From assembly GCF_000020605.1 (NCBI RefSeq), contig NC_012781.1, forward strand, positions 1,178,001-1,242,000: DNA of 64,000 bases. The letters run 5' to 3'. The translations under genes were made by a program, and so were the position numbers. Numbering within the stretch: the stretch's first letter is position 1; every line of letters starts with the position of its first letter. The stretch comes from Agathobacter rectalis ATCC 33656 (GTDB lineage Bacteria; Bacillota; Clostridia; Lachnospirales; Lachnospiraceae). The notes below the pieces were generated by a model. That model saw only the letters and a list, made by a program, of their open reading frames with translations, searched no databases and had not been told where the DNA came from. Positions 35,522 through 44,450 of this stretch are shown in pieces.

Positions 35522-36319
35522 ATGAGACAGCAATTAAACAGAATTATAAGTGATAAAAAAAGTATAGGAATGATAATTTTTATGCTCGTAATTCCAATTT
35601 TGGATATTGTACAGATTTATTATCAGGATATTATTATATGTAATGGAGAAATAGGGAAACCCTATCCGTTATATGTCACATTTTTATCATGCTATTCACA
35701 AGGGCACATATTTCAAATGATTTATCTGTGGTTTTTACCATTATATTTGCTGGTAATAGTGGGAGAAGAGAGTATTGTTGATTATATTACAGGATATAAG
35801 AATATATTGATATGTAAAATGGGAAAAAATAAATATATTTTACAAAAAATGAAATCAGCCTTTATTGTCTCATTTACAATTGTATTTGTAGGACTGGGAT
35901 TAAATCTTATACTTTCACAAATAGTATTTAATGGGGGAACAAATACACCGTTTGATGCAGAACCATTGAAATATGACAGTTTTGTCATGGCAGAAACATT
36001 TCTTTTTGAAATAAGCTATACACATCCATTGACAGCGAATATAGTCTACATTCTTATAACGGCAATATTTGCCGGTGTTTTGGGAATGATGGGAGCTGCG
36101 TTGGCAATATCTATACACGAAAGAAAGATGGTATATGCGTTGACCTTTGCAATCTGGTTCATACCAATTTTGTTTAAAAATTCATCAATGCATATTTTTC
36201 AACCGTTTATGGAATATGATTTTAATGTTGTTGTTCCAATGGCGATATGGTGTATAGTGCTTTACATTTTAGTGATTATAACAGCTATTATATGGGAGAA
36301 AAAAATTGTTGAAGTATAA
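35522..36319 (+). CDS. ABC transporter permease-like membrane protein 1
   Basis: 265 aa with about six hydrophobic helices, the first at residues 16-35 (GMIIFMLVIPILDIVQIYY). It belongs to an operon of three membrane proteins and one ATPase, the layout of LanFEG/BcrAB-type exporters for antimicrobial peptides. No residue-level family motif was recognised. It is overlapped by the next gene by 14 bp. GGAAAGG precedes the start. Confidence 0.65.
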   Translation: MRQQLNRIISDKKSIGMIIFMLVIPILDIVQIYYQDIIICNGEIGKPYPLYVTFLSCYSQGHIFQMIYLWFLPLYLLVIVGEESIVDYITGYKNILICKMGKNKYILQKMKSAFIVSFTIVFVGLGLNLILSQIVFNGGTNTPFDAEPLKYDSFVMAETFLFEISYTHPLTANIVYILITAIFAGVLGMMGAALAISIHERKMVYALTFAIWFIPILFKNSSMHIFQPFMEYDFNVVVPMAIWCIVLYILVIITAIIWEKKIVEV

Positions 36320-37043
36320 ATATTTAGTATGTGCTTTAATATATGTGGGATTGTGTGGTATAGATTGTTATTTTTCAAATGTACCTATGCTTAATTCAAT
36401 AGGGCAGATGGGGATAACGGAAGATGTAATTTTCCTGAATATCCACAATTCAGGCAGTAATTTCTGTGGAATTAAAGAAATATTGGTTGTAGATACAATT
36501 CCTGTCTTATTGGGAATATACTATGCATTAGATAAAGAAAAAACATATATATTACTTAGATATAAAACGCGGGAAAAATATAATAATAGCCAGGTCAGGA
36601 TAATTATTGTAATGGCGGCAATATTTTCGGCAGTTCGTCAGATAGTTGATTATATTTTTACGGTATATAGTTTTAATGGTGCAACAATTAAGAAATATCC
36701 ATTTGTACTGTATTCTCTTATGGAATTTGTTGTTATTTGGATTTTCTTTGTCGCAACAGGTCTTTTTTACAAAATACTTAGAGATTGTTTACAAAATGAA
36801 CTTATTGCTCTTATAGGAGCGTTTGGAGTTAATTTTGTGCAATTCATTTTGATAAGATTTTGGCTCGTTAAGTTTTGGATACCGGGTTTAGATGTTGCTG
36901 CAGCATATAATTTTTTGGAAGGAAATAAATCGTTTGTAAGCTGTTTGGGTATTCTTGCAAAAAATATAGTAATGGCAATAGTTCTGTACATAGCAGGAAT
37001 AGTAACGTTTGCAAAAAGGGATATTTTAAGAAATGAAAAATAA
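36306..37043 (+). CDS. ABC transporter permease-like membrane protein 2
   Basis: 245 aa from a TTG start inside the previous gene. About six hydrophobic segments are present (for example IIIVMAAIFSAVRQIVDYIF and FVVIWIFFVATGLFYKIL). It overlaps the third membrane gene by 11 bp, so the operon is tightly coupled. The function is inferred from neighbours. Confidence 0.6.
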   Translation: MLKYKYLVCALIYVGLCGIDCYFSNVPMLNSIGQMGITEDVIFLNIHNSGSNFCGIKEILVVDTIPVLLGIYYALDKEKTYILLRYKTREKYNNSQVRIIIVMAAIFSAVRQIVDYIFTVYSFNGATIKKYPFVLYSLMEFVVIWIFFVATGLFYKILRDCLQNELIALIGAFGVNFVQFILIRFWLVKFWIPGLDVAAAYNFLEGNKSFVSCLGILAKNIVMAIVLYIAGIVTFAKRDILRNEK

Positions 37044-37752
37044 GTGGTTAAACATAATATTGATCATATGCATGATTATTATGCAAAGAGTTGTAATACA
37101 AATGAGTGGCTATGAGGTATATCAATTACCATTTGCCAGTACACTTTTTATTTTTGACAACCCAACAAGTAATTTAGTGCAAATTTTATATGCATATATA
37201 CCATTACCATTTGTACTTTTTTACTTTTCGGGTAATGCAAGAGAAATTACAACCGGATATGGTAAGCTTTGGCTGATCAGATCTTATAGCAGAGAGAGGT
37301 TATACTTAAAAAATGCTATATTATCAGCAGCGAAATTAGCCTGTATAGTAATAGGTCAGACGATTATTTTTTTATTATGTGATGGGACATGGAATAATTT
37401 ATCAAGTATAAAATTAATACAGGTAATAGTTACATATTTTGTTGGAGTATGGGCATTGGTACAATTACAATTTTTACTTGAATTATTTATGGATGCCAGT
37501 ATTTCAAATATATTTGTAAATATTTTTTTGGTGGTATCACTGATAATTGGAAATAACGTACTGATAAATCGTGATTTAAGCCGGATTGGAGTTATGCTTT
37601 TCCCCAATATGCTATTTGGAACGCGTAGTGGGATAATTTATCAAAAAAACATATATGTGAGATATGAAACTTCAATTATATATGTGATTATATTATTAGT
37701 AGTTTTAAATATTATTTCAATAATAAAATATAAGAAAACAGACATTTACTGA
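37033..37752 (+). CDS. ABC transporter permease-like membrane protein 3
   Basis: 239 aa with about six hydrophobic helices, including the first at residues 5-20 and a final one near 215-233. The tail YKKTDIY is charged. It is translated in overlap with the preceding gene and followed 14 bp later by the ATPase gene. The repeated GYEVYQLPFASTLFIFD-like region after helix 1 resembles the same region of membrane protein 2 (NIHNSGSNF area) only weakly. Confidence 0.6.
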   Translation: MKNKWLNIILIICMIIMQRVVIQMSGYEVYQLPFASTLFIFDNPTSNLVQILYAYIPLPFVLFYFSGNAREITTGYGKLWLIRSYSRERLYLKNAILSAAKLACIVIGQTIIFLLCDGTWNNLSSIKLIQVIVTYFVGVWALVQLQFLLELFMDASISNIFVNIFLVVSLIIGNNVLINRDLSRIGVMLFPNMLFGTRSGIIYQKNIYVRYETSIIYVIILLVVLNIISIIKYKKTDIY

Positions 37753-37766
37753 GGAGATGATATAGT

Positions 37767-38408
37767 ATGATACAATTACAAAATGTAACAAAGAGGATAA
37801 AGGAAAATACGGTATTGGATAATGTATCGTATACGTTTAAAAGTGGTTTTGTTTATGGTTTATATGGGCAAAATGGTTCAGGAAAGACTATGCTGCTAAG
37901 AGCTATAAGTGGTTTGATAAATCTGGATAGTGGAAGTATTTTCATTGATGGGGAAAAACTGCATGATAAAATTGAGTTTCCACCTGAGACCGGTATTGTT
38001 ATAGAAAATATGGAATTGCTGCCGGAATGTTCCGCAAAGAGAAATCTTCAGATGCTTGCAAAGATAAAAAATATAGCTGATGAAAAAGATATAAGCTTTT
38101 CTCTGGAAAGGGTGGGTCTGGACCCCGACTCTGATAAAAAAGTGAAAAAATTTTCATTGGGAATGAAACAACGATTAAATATTGCACAGGCAATTTTTGA
38201 AAATCAGAAAATTATATTGCTTGATGAACCGACAAATGCATTGGATGAAGATGCAGTGCAGCTTATATATAAAATAATAAGAGAGGAGAAGTCAAGAGGC
38301 GCAACGATTATTGTAGCCACTCATCATAAAGAAGATTTAAAGGAAGTGTGTGATGTGATATTAAAAATTGCGGAGGGAAAAATTGTTGAGGAAAATGAAA
38401 ATAAATAA
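37767..38408 (+). CDS. ABC transporter ATP-binding protein
   Basis: 213 aa. Walker A is GQNGSGKTMLL (near residue 35), the signature KFSLGMKQRLNIAQAI (near 128), Walker B IILLDEPTNALDE (near 150) and the H loop VATHHKED (near 182). The sequence type is that of bacitracin/lantibiotic exporter ATPases (BcrA-like). It powers the three membrane proteins encoded upstream. AGGAG precedes the start. Confidence 0.92.
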   Translation: MIQLQNVTKRIKENTVLDNVSYTFKSGFVYGLYGQNGSGKTMLLRAISGLINLDSGSIFIDGEKLHDKIEFPPETGIVIENMELLPECSAKRNLQMLAKIKNIADEKDISFSLERVGLDPDSDKKVKKFSLGMKQRLNIAQAIFENQKIILLDEPTNALDEDAVQLIYKIIREEKSRGATIIVATHHKEDLKEVCDVILKIAEGKIVEENENK

Positions 38409-38919
38409 GTATTTTCTTGGAATTATTCTTATAATCATAATAATTATGTACTTTATGGCTGGAGTTCTTTTCCTGGGAAATACAAGAGAAGATAATAATA
38501 TGAAAGTTAGTACTGAACAACAGAGAATAGAATATCAGACTTTTAAGTCCGAAACAGAAGGCTATAGTCTTGCATCAAAATACGCAGAAAATCTGCAGAA
38601 TAATTCTTTGGACAAAGAAGCTATTAATTTACAATTGCAGGAGGCAAAGAAATTTTTACAGGATAATATTAAAGGAATAAGCAGGGAAAGTGATAATTTT
38701 GCGCAGATGTTTTATTATTGTGGGATCATATATGGGTTAGATTCTATTTACAATTGTGGTGATTATGAATTTGTAAAGGTTGGAATTGAAGTCAGAAAGT
38801 ATATTATTAAAGTTCAAAATGGTGATATGGATGATGAGCTTGAAGCTGACTTATATGATAAGCTGACAAAACTCACTGCTGATGATATACAGGAGGTTGT
38901 CGAAGCAATTGATAATTAA
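38383..38919 (+). CDS. Membrane-anchored protein of the ABC operon, unknown
   Basis: About 178 aa from TTG 38383 (GGAGGG 5 bp before); ATG 38395 is an alternative. A single transmembrane helix (about residues 10-30, FLGIILIIIIIMYFMAGVLF) is followed by an outside helical, acidic domain. It overlaps the ATPase gene and is last in the operon. Its place suggests an immunity or accessory subunit. No family was recognised. Confidence 0.55.
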   Translation: MLRKMKINKYFLGIILIIIIIMYFMAGVLFLGNTREDNNMKVSTEQQRIEYQTFKSETEGYSLASKYAENLQNNSLDKEAINLQLQEAKKFLQDNIKGISRESDNFAQMFYYCGIIYGLDSIYNCGDYEFVKVGIEVRKYIIKVQNGDMDDELEADLYDKLTKLTADDIQEVVEAIDN

Positions 38920-38934
38920 AACAAGATAAAAATA

Positions 38935-38961
38935 GCAAAAATCTCTGGACACTGCAACAAA
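38935..38961 (+). repeat. Palindromic repeat element, copy B (left end only)
   Basis: Only the leader GCAAAAATCTCTGGACACTG plus CAACAAA is present, identical to copy D and nearly so to copy C. The rest of the element is missing. It lies 15 bp after the ABC operon. Confidence 0.7.
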
Positions 38962-39091
38962 TGGGATATGTACAGTTCTAAATTAACCCATTCTTTTGTA
39001 GTGCATTGTAAAACATAGCACGTCCAGAATAGTTCCAATACGCACAATTTTGACGAGGAAGATTACTTGAATAAAAGCAGATAAAAATCAG

Positions 39092-39120
39092 TTGTAGAAA
39101 ATCCAAATAATGGATATAAT
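39092..39120 (+). promoter_or_regulatory. Promoter of the antitoxin gene
   Basis: TTGTAG (39092-39097), 17 bp and TATAAT (39115-39120), 55 bp before the start codon. Confidence 0.6.
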
Positions 39121-39174
39121 AATAATATAGGAAAAGAGACGAACATAGATTTCTAACAGAAAGGACGTGATATT

Positions 39175-39465
39175 ATGGTAACAACAGAATCTGTAACTAT
39201 TAAAGTTCCGGTAGGAATGTCAAAATATCTGGTAACTATGAATCCGGAAACAGAGCTTACTCGAAATGCACTGTTGCTGTATCCATATATACTGAATCAG
39301 ACGATATCCCATGGTCGTGCGGCTGAAATTCTGGGAATCAGAAAATCCGAGTTGATTGATCTGTATGATAAGCTGGGATATTCCTATTTTGATATGACGA
39401 TGGATGATCTGGATGATGAACTGAATACTTTCAGAGAACTCAAAAAGAAGGAGGCTGCGGTATGA
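39175..39465 (+). CDS. UPF0175-family antitoxin
   Basis: 96 aa. TRNALLLYPYILNQTISHGR then AAEILGIRKSELIDLYDKLG is the UPF0175 helix-turn-helix pattern found in antitoxins paired with DUF3368 PIN-domain toxins. The start has AAAGGACGTG upstream. It overlaps the toxin start by 4 bp (ATGA), the usual coupling. As the toxin is broken, it is now an orphan. Confidence 0.75.
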   Translation: MVTTESVTIKVPVGMSKYLVTMNPETELTRNALLLYPYILNQTISHGRAAEILGIRKSELIDLYDKLGYSYFDMTMDDLDDELNTFRELKKKEAAV

Positions 39466-39855
39466 TTGTTGTATCAGATACAACACCGCTTCGGCTGGAA
39501 GCCGATGAGATCAGGCAGAAGAAATTTATCGTAGTGAAGCCTGTCAATAATCCGGAATCAGCAAGTATATATATTAAAAAGAGCGGCAGGTCTTGACCAG
39601 GGCGAGAGTGAAGCGATTGTCCTGTCAGATGAATTAAAAGCAGATCTGTTATTGATGGATGAAGCAAAGGGAAGAAATGTATCAGCTCAGATGGGACTTA
39701 GAATCATGGGGACGATAGGGATTCTTATGGCAGCCTATGAGGAACACGAACTGACATCGGATGAAGTCAGAGAATGCGTGAATGGTCTGCAACGTGCCGG
39801 ACGACATATCGGACAGCGGCATTATCAGATGCTGTTAAGCAGATTGAAAGACTAA
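39462..39855 (+). pseudogene. PIN-domain toxin (DUF3368-like), broken
   Basis: The start MIVVSDTTPL is the PIN-family beta strand with its metal-binding Asp. It then jumps to [20 protein letters not shown], so about 40 codons seem deleted. Near 39580 the frame shifts: the rest of the protein ([20 protein letters not shown], then [11 protein letters not shown]) is in another frame and continues to the natural end at 39855. The PIN domain acidic residues of the middle part are lost, so nuclease activity is not expected. Confidence 0.75.
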
Positions 39856-39892
39856 ATATACTCTGGTTCTATAATAGTATCGTGGTTCTGGA

Positions 39893-40291
39893 TTGGTTCT
39901 AAAAAGTTCTGAAACGAGATGCAGGATAGAAAAATTGAAAATAGTAGTAAATCTGACGTCTGTACCATTTGTTCTGGGGCTGATTGTAGAACTGGAGGAT
40001 TGTTATATTGTGACTTCGAACCGGGAGAGTGGATTCGGAAGATACGATGTGATGTTGGAGCCAAGAGATAAGTGCGATGATGCATTTATTATTGAGTTCA
40101 AGGTTCAGGATTCGGAAACAGAGAAAGATCTGGAAGATACAGTGAAAGCCGGGCTGGAGCAGATTGAATATAAGAAGTATGCTGCAACGTTGGAGGCAAG
40201 AGGAATTCCGGAGGAAAAGATTCATAAATATGCGTTTGCGTTTTGCGGGAAACATGTTTTGATAGGGAAGTCAACAACAGGAGATAAATAG
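39893..40291 (+). pseudogene. C-terminal fragment of AAA-ATPase/DUF1703 nuclease-like protein
   Basis: The frame encodes the end of the PD-(D/E)xK domain common in gut Firmicutes and Bacteroidetes: TSNRESGFGRYDVMLEPRDK, the nuclease motif DAFIIEFKV, then YKKYAATLEARGIPEEKIHK and a final AFAFCGKHVLIG. The whole N-terminal AAA domain is missing and no ribosome site serves the ATG at 39893. It is a deletion remnant in the mobile region. Confidence 0.7.
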
Positions 40292-40402
40292 CAAAAATCT
40301 CTGGACACTGCATAAAACAGGAGCCTCGCAGGAGAACTTGCTACAAAATTCGCTGTACGAAGCGGCTTAGCAGCTGTTGGAATTATGTCAAGATACAGCA
40401 AT
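40291..40402. repeat. Palindromic repeat element, copy C (left half, IS-interrupted)
   Basis: The leader GCAAAAATCTCTGGACACTG at 40291 is followed by GGAGCCTCGCAGGAG (40320) and the inner part (GCTGTACGAAGCGGC) as in copy A. Similarity to copy A stops at AGCAAT, exactly where the IS1182-like remnant begins. No right half is seen after the IS. Confidence 0.75.
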
Positions 40403-40946
40403 GGGGCTGTAAAAAAACTCCCCTAGAAAAAAATCGCCCAGGCCGTGAGGTCTGAGCGATTTTTTGGTATAATTAATTATGCTACTAACAGACTATACTA
40501 ATGGTAATTATACTATGCGTCAGCTGAAATTACCATTAGAAATCGCAAAATTGATCGATATTTCTGATCCGGTATATACTTTTTGTGTCCAATGTATTGA
40601 CATAGATCCAATGCTTTGTACCATTGATGGAAAAATTCAATCGCACATATGGTCATTATCCGAAATATCAGGTTGCTGATGCCGGATACGGTTCTTACAA
40701 TAATTATCTTTATTGCGAAGAACACGGCATGGAAAAACACATGAAATTTCCCATGTACAAAAAAGCAACGACAGACGAAAGCTGAATAAAACTCAAGCGT
40801 GATTAGCTGAGCTTTATTAAATTCACCATTTTTTATACCCAAAGATGCAGACCTGTTCAAAAATAGAAAAATTCATACAAAGAAACAACAAAACCGACAT
40901 TTGCCGGAGTTGGCGTTTCTTAATTAGGGACTTATTTTACAGCCCC
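40403..40946 (+). mobile_element. IS1182-like insertion sequence remnant
   Basis: Terminal inverted repeats are GGGGCTGTAAAA (40403) and TTTTACAGCCCC (ends 40946), with similarity continuing to GTCCC/CTCCC inside. Within lie pieces of an IS1182-type transposase: NYTMRQLKLPLEIAKLIDIS then DPVYTF at 40508-40590, and YQVADAGYGSYNNYLYCEEH near 40670-40730. The centre is deleted and frames are broken, so it cannot move by itself. A hairpin with T6 at 40427-40465 near its left end may stop read-in transcription. Confidence 0.75.
40427..40465 (+). terminator. Terminator at IS left end
   Basis: AAAAATCGCCCAGGCC pairs with GGTCTGAGCGATTTTTT around a short GTGA loop. Confidence 0.7.
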
Positions 40947-41069
40947 ATTAAATTATAGCTGAATCATTATAATATATGAGATGATACCTATAACACTATA
41001 AAAGCAATGAATGAGAGTATGACAGCAAAATCTATGCCTGTTATGGTTGGAAAGAAACGATAAGAAGAT

Positions 41070-41109
41070 ATTCCTTGAATTGAACTTTGGTTTGATTCAA
41101 GGGAATTTT
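41070..41109 (+). terminator. Terminator-like hairpin
   Basis: ATTCCTTGAAT and ATTCAAGGGAAT pair with one bulge and are followed by TTTTA. It isolates the downstream promoter region from upstream transcription. Confidence 0.5.
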
Positions 41110-41125
41110 ATATTTGGAGTGTCAT

Positions 41126-41154
41126 TTTCTGCAATTAGGAGTCACTTTCTGCAA
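41126..41154 (+). promoter_or_regulatory. Agr-type paired regulator site 1
   Basis: TTTCTGCAA at 41126 and 41146, exactly 20 bp apart. A TACAAT -10 candidate starts at 41169. The same pair with the same spacing precedes agrB at 46959. LytTR regulators such as AgrA bind two direct 9-bp repeats about 21 bp apart, so this is a strong candidate for control by the local regulator. Confidence 0.7.
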
Positions 41155-41281
41155 GAACAATTGAACAATACAATTTATTTGATATATTTAAAGAAGAAAG
41201 TGATATTTAATTTGACAAGAGTATAATCGTTTGTTAAAGAAGAAAATGGATTTCAGAGTAATTTATCAAGGAGAGAAAATT

Positions 41282-41926
41282 ATGCTTATAGTAAGAGAGT
41301 TTAGCAATAGATTTCAGCAAATGTCTGGAATGCCTATCAATAGTAACGAAACAAAGGAAAGACTTAAAGCGGCTGGAATAGATATAAATAGTAAACAATA
41401 TCGAGCTGTTATGAGTGAGATGTCCAGAGATGGTGGCGGTGGATATACTACAATCTCAGCCATTAAGAAACGAATGAGCCGATATGATAAAGATGGAGAC
41501 TGGATTAATCCACGCACAGGATTGGCGGGGTTACTCGTTACAGATAAAAATTGTGCTAGCAAAAATAGAATTGTTTCAATTTCAGAAAGCATTATGGATG
41601 AGATGTTTGAAAGCACTAAAAAAGAATTTTTTATGGAAAATGGGGTGCATAACGGCGATACAACAAACAGATCAGAGATATATCAAAAGTTGTATCAGCA
41701 AACTGAGAAAAACGACAGATTAGCAGCAGGGTATACATTAGAGGAGTATGAGCGACAGTATTGGCAGGCATTCACAGATGCCGTAAAAGTAGCAGACCCT
41801 AAATGGGAGGCTGGAAAACCTATCATGCCGGGAGTTTTAGATAGAATTACAAGTAAATCCATTGATGCTTTATTAGTAAAATCTGGTAGTCAACTGATTA
41901 GAAAGTCATTTGAACGAATGATATAA
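41282..41926 (+). CDS. DUF3879-like protein, unknown role
   Basis: 214 aa from ATG 41282 (AAGGAG upstream; 41231 rejected). It starts IVREFSNRFQQMSGMPINSN and has a conserved-looking middle YTTISAIKKRMSRYDKDGDW. I think it belongs to the DUF3879 group of Lachnospiraceae, but this is from memory. There is no signal peptide or membrane helix. It is the first gene after the paired TTTCTGCAA site, so it is a likely quorum target and may lead a transcript into the secreted-protein genes downstream. Confidence 0.6.
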   Translation: MLIVREFSNRFQQMSGMPINSNETKERLKAAGIDINSKQYRAVMSEMSRDGGGGYTTISAIKKRMSRYDKDGDWINPRTGLAGLLVTDKNCASKNRIVSISESIMDEMFESTKKEFFMENGVHNGDTTNRSEIYQKLYQQTEKNDRLAAGYTLEEYERQYWQAFTDAVKVADPKWEAGKPIMPGVLDRITSKSIDALLVKSGSQLIRKSFERMI

Positions 41927-41995
41927 AAAGTATCCATTTTGCGGGAGAGCATTCTGTTTGATAATATTTATGTTTTGACTTAAGGAGGATTTTTT

Positions 41996-42448
41996 ATGAA
42001 TACTATTAAGAAGAGAGCTTTAACATCAATTGCAGTATGTTTTATGGCATGTTTAATGTTTTCAATGCCGGTATTAGCAGCTTCAAATTCATTTTCGAAG
42101 ACCACTGTAAAGTTAAATGCGATAGATGGTGGGGTATCTCAAATAGCAAAAGTTTCTTCAGGAAGTGTTTTAGGAACCAATCCTAAAATCACTCAGGTGA
42201 AAGTATACTTAAATGTAGCAAGTGGTACAGATCCGTTTGACCTTTATATTGAGAGTCCAGAAGGAACAGTAGCAAGGTTGACACCTTCTACAAAGTCAAG
42301 GACATATTATGTAACCGATTTTGTGTGTGAAAATCCCAAAGGAGATTGGTATCTTCAAATTGAAAATTTAGGCAAAACCTATGATCCCAATAAACTATAT
42401 CCTGCATCAACGGTAACGGCAACAATAACAGTCACATACAGTTACTGA
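41996..42448 (+). CDS. Secreted protein with proprotein-convertase-P-like beta domain
   Basis: 150 aa. The signal peptide is residues 1-29 (KKRALTSIAVCFMACLMFSM then PVLAA). The mature part is beta-rich: TQVKVYLNVASGTDPFDLYI, SPEGTVARL and GDWYLQIENLG resemble the jelly-roll P/Homo B domain used with proteases. AAGGAGG precedes the start. Its neighbours are a secreted metalloprotease and a lipoprotein. Confidence 0.6.
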   Translation: MNTIKKRALTSIAVCFMACLMFSMPVLAASNSFSKTTVKLNAIDGGVSQIAKVSSGSVLGTNPKITQVKVYLNVASGTDPFDLYIESPEGTVARLTPSTKSRTYYVTDFVCENPKGDWYLQIENLGKTYDPNKLYPASTVTATITVTYSY

Positions 42449-42579
42449 TTTAATATCAATAGGATGACATTCTCGCAAGTAAATAATGATTTGTTCATTT
42501 GCAACATGTTAAACACGATACTTTTTTAGAGGATAAAGGTTTTGGGTTTTACAAAAAAAGGCACCATTTACAAAGCCAA

Positions 42580-42608
42580 TTGACCCTTGAATTGTTGTCA
42601 ATTATAGT
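42580..42608 (+). promoter_or_regulatory. Promoter of the metalloprotease gene
   Basis: TTGACC (42580-42585), 17 bp and TATAGT (42603-42608). The TTGTCAA half-repeats flanking the -10 may be an operator. Confidence 0.5.
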
Positions 42609-42701
42609 TGTCAAAAAATACGGAGGTGAGATAAAAAATTTTAGTAGTATTTTGTTGCTTTATAATTGTATGTATTAAGAAAATTAAGCGGAGAAAGTTT
42701 T

Positions 42702-43292
42702 ATGAGAACAAAAAAATTTATAGTTGCATTATGTTTTAGCTTTTTTATGTTCATGTGTAGTGTGTCAACTGTGTATGCGTATAATACATATAATCAGCAC
42801 AAATTGACATATGGTGTGGGAAATTATGGAAAAGATACACAACATTACTTTATTACATCAAGTGCAAGCGGCTATGCATCTTATATTAATACGGCAATGA
42901 GCGAATGGGTAAATACAACTAGTAGCATGGGAGTAACAACCCCTATTTCTTATACAAAAACCACAACACAATCAAGTAGTAGAATGGATATATATCAAGT
43001 AAGTACTGTTAATGAATGGTGGGGGTTAACAACTATGTATAATGGAAGTACAGAGGTTGATCCATTCAGTAGCAATTGGGCTTGGGGAAAAATACAATTA
43101 GATGCGGATTTTTCGGATTTAAGTGAAAATAAAAGATTGGCTGTTATAGCTCATGAAATGGGGCATGTTATGGGGTTGGCACATTCAGACTTTAGTAATG
43201 TTTTGATGAGGGCAGATATTGCTTATAATTCAAGTAGTACCTCGAGAGCACAAACTAATGATTTAGGTGGAATAAATTATTTATATAAGTAG
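42702..43292 (+). CDS. Secreted matrixin-type (metzincin) metalloprotease
   Basis: 196 aa from ATG 42702 (GGAG upstream; an upstream in-frame ATG at 42666 would add residues before the signal peptide). The signal peptide is about residues 1-27, ending STVYAY. The zinc site is HEMGHVMGLAH (H151, E152, H155, H161), followed by a Met-turn-like VLM at 168-169, defining a metzincin close to M10 matrixins. The enzyme is small and has no propeptide with a cysteine switch that I can see. It is 12 bp upstream of a lipoprotein gene and in the quorum-sensing neighbourhood. Confidence 0.85.
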   Translation: MRTKKFIVALCFSFFMFMCSVSTVYAYNTYNQHKLTYGVGNYGKDTQHYFITSSASGYASYINTAMSEWVNTTSSMGVTTPISYTKTTTQSSSRMDIYQVSTVNEWWGLTTMYNGSTEVDPFSSNWAWGKIQLDADFSDLSENKRLAVIAHEMGHVMGLAHSDFSNVLMRADIAYNSSSTSRAQTNDLGGINYLYK

Positions 43293-43303
43293 GAGGAAGT
43301 AAA

Positions 43304-44086
43304 ATGAAAAAAATTGGTATTAGAATATTAGGGTGTATGGCATTATTGTCAATGGTTGGTTGTGGAAGGATAGAAGGTGCAAGTGTTCAGGATTTAAGCA
43401 ATACTAAAGATGCAATTGTTGAAAGTGAAACCACTTTGGCAGAAAATAATAATGAATATTCAAATAAAAATTCCCTATTTTATAGTGATATTTCTAGTTA
43501 TGAAATTTTTACAGATGTAAATAGTGAAGCTGCGTTAAAAAATCTTTACTATAATATTGATGAATTTATTGATAGTGACTCATCAGATGTCATTGTAAAA
43601 GGAAATATTATAGAAATAGAATATGTGTATATTGATGGATGTTCTTATTCTGTGCTTACCGTTGATGTGGAGAGAGCATATAAAGGCGAGGTGCAGGAAA
43701 CCATCACTGTGTATGAGGATGGAGGATATACTCGGCTGAGCGATGAAAAGGAACAAATTGAAGCACATGCCGATTTGTCACAATACACAGAAGAAGAAAT
43801 GGAAAATTTGCTAATTAACCATACTTTTATGGGTGCGGAACATTCAAATGTTGGAGATACTGTTATTCTATTTCTGAAAACAAATGAAGGCAGTATTCTG
43901 GGTGACAGTTATCGAATTAACTGTTCAGTCTTTGGACGGTACACTTTGAATAAAGATAGCTATATTAGACCTGAATTTATTGTTGAGAATGATAATCCAG
44001 AGAAAATAACAACATATAGTAATATGGATACATTCGAGTTTTCGGTGTCTAAATCAATGCTTGAAGATAAACTTTCACAGCAGTAA
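43304..44086 (+). CDS. Lipoprotein, unknown
   Basis: 260 aa. The lipobox LLSMVGCG puts the lipidated Cys near residue 20 after a hydrophobic signal. A Ser/Thr/Asn/Glu-rich linker follows to about residue 60. The rest is a compact domain with beta character (GNIIEIEYVYIDGCSYSVLT, then GDTVILFLKT). It is co-transcribed with the metalloprotease and may be its inhibitor, adaptor or a surface sensor. No family was recognised. Confidence 0.6.
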   Translation: MKKIGIRILGCMALLSMVGCGRIEGASVQDLSNTKDAIVESETTLAENNNEYSNKNSLFYSDISSYEIFTDVNSEAALKNLYYNIDEFIDSDSSDVIVKGNIIEIEYVYIDGCSYSVLTVDVERAYKGEVQETITVYEDGGYTRLSDEKEQIEAHADLSQYTEEEMENLLINHTFMGAEHSNVGDTVILFLKTNEGSILGDSYRINCSVFGRYTLNKDSYIRPEFIVENDNPEKITTYSNMDTFEFSVSKSMLEDKLSQQ

Positions 44087-44277
44087 AATGTCTATATTGA
44101 AAATATTGGAAAAAAGTAAATGTTTGATATAACAGACTATCAAAGAAAATTATGCATTTTTTCTATGGGGTATTCTTGCAACAGTGATGTAATTTAATAG
44201 GCACAGGAATATGTCAAAAGACCAAAACAGAAAGTGTTAATGATAATAGGTGTTTACTGTTATAACATTTGTTATTT

Positions 44278-44322
44278 AAAGGGACTGTCGCTTTAACGAT
44301 TTAGCATGACAGCCCCTTTTTC
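44278..44322 (+). terminator. Terminator of the secreted-protein operon
   Basis: AAAGGGACTGTC pairs with GACAGCCCCTTTTT around a 17-nt loop region. Confidence 0.7.
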
Positions 44323-44375
44323 GAATCTCTTTTTTAAAATATTATAGGGAAGAAACAAGATGGACTAGAACAAGT

Positions 44376-44450
44376 CCCTTTTCATCATGCATATTGCATA
44401 AAATAATGCAAAAAGAACCAAAATGGGTTCATAGGCATGGTGAAAAGGGA
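44376..44450. repeat. 15-bp inverted repeat
   Basis: CCCTTTTCATCATGC and GCATGGTGAAAAGGG match at 14 of 15 positions when inverted, about 45 bp apart. They bracket an AT-rich stretch just before the HTH remnant. Confidence 0.5.

Noticed and set aside
35522..38919. Lantibiotic biosynthesis cluster
   Set aside because: No precursor peptide or modification enzyme was found near the exporter, so only an export or resistance role is inferred.
42622..42701. Strong GGAGGTGAG site without a gene
   Set aside because: No ATG, GTG or TTG at suitable distance opens a frame. An ATT start giving a 30-residue hydrophobic peptide was considered but not supportable.
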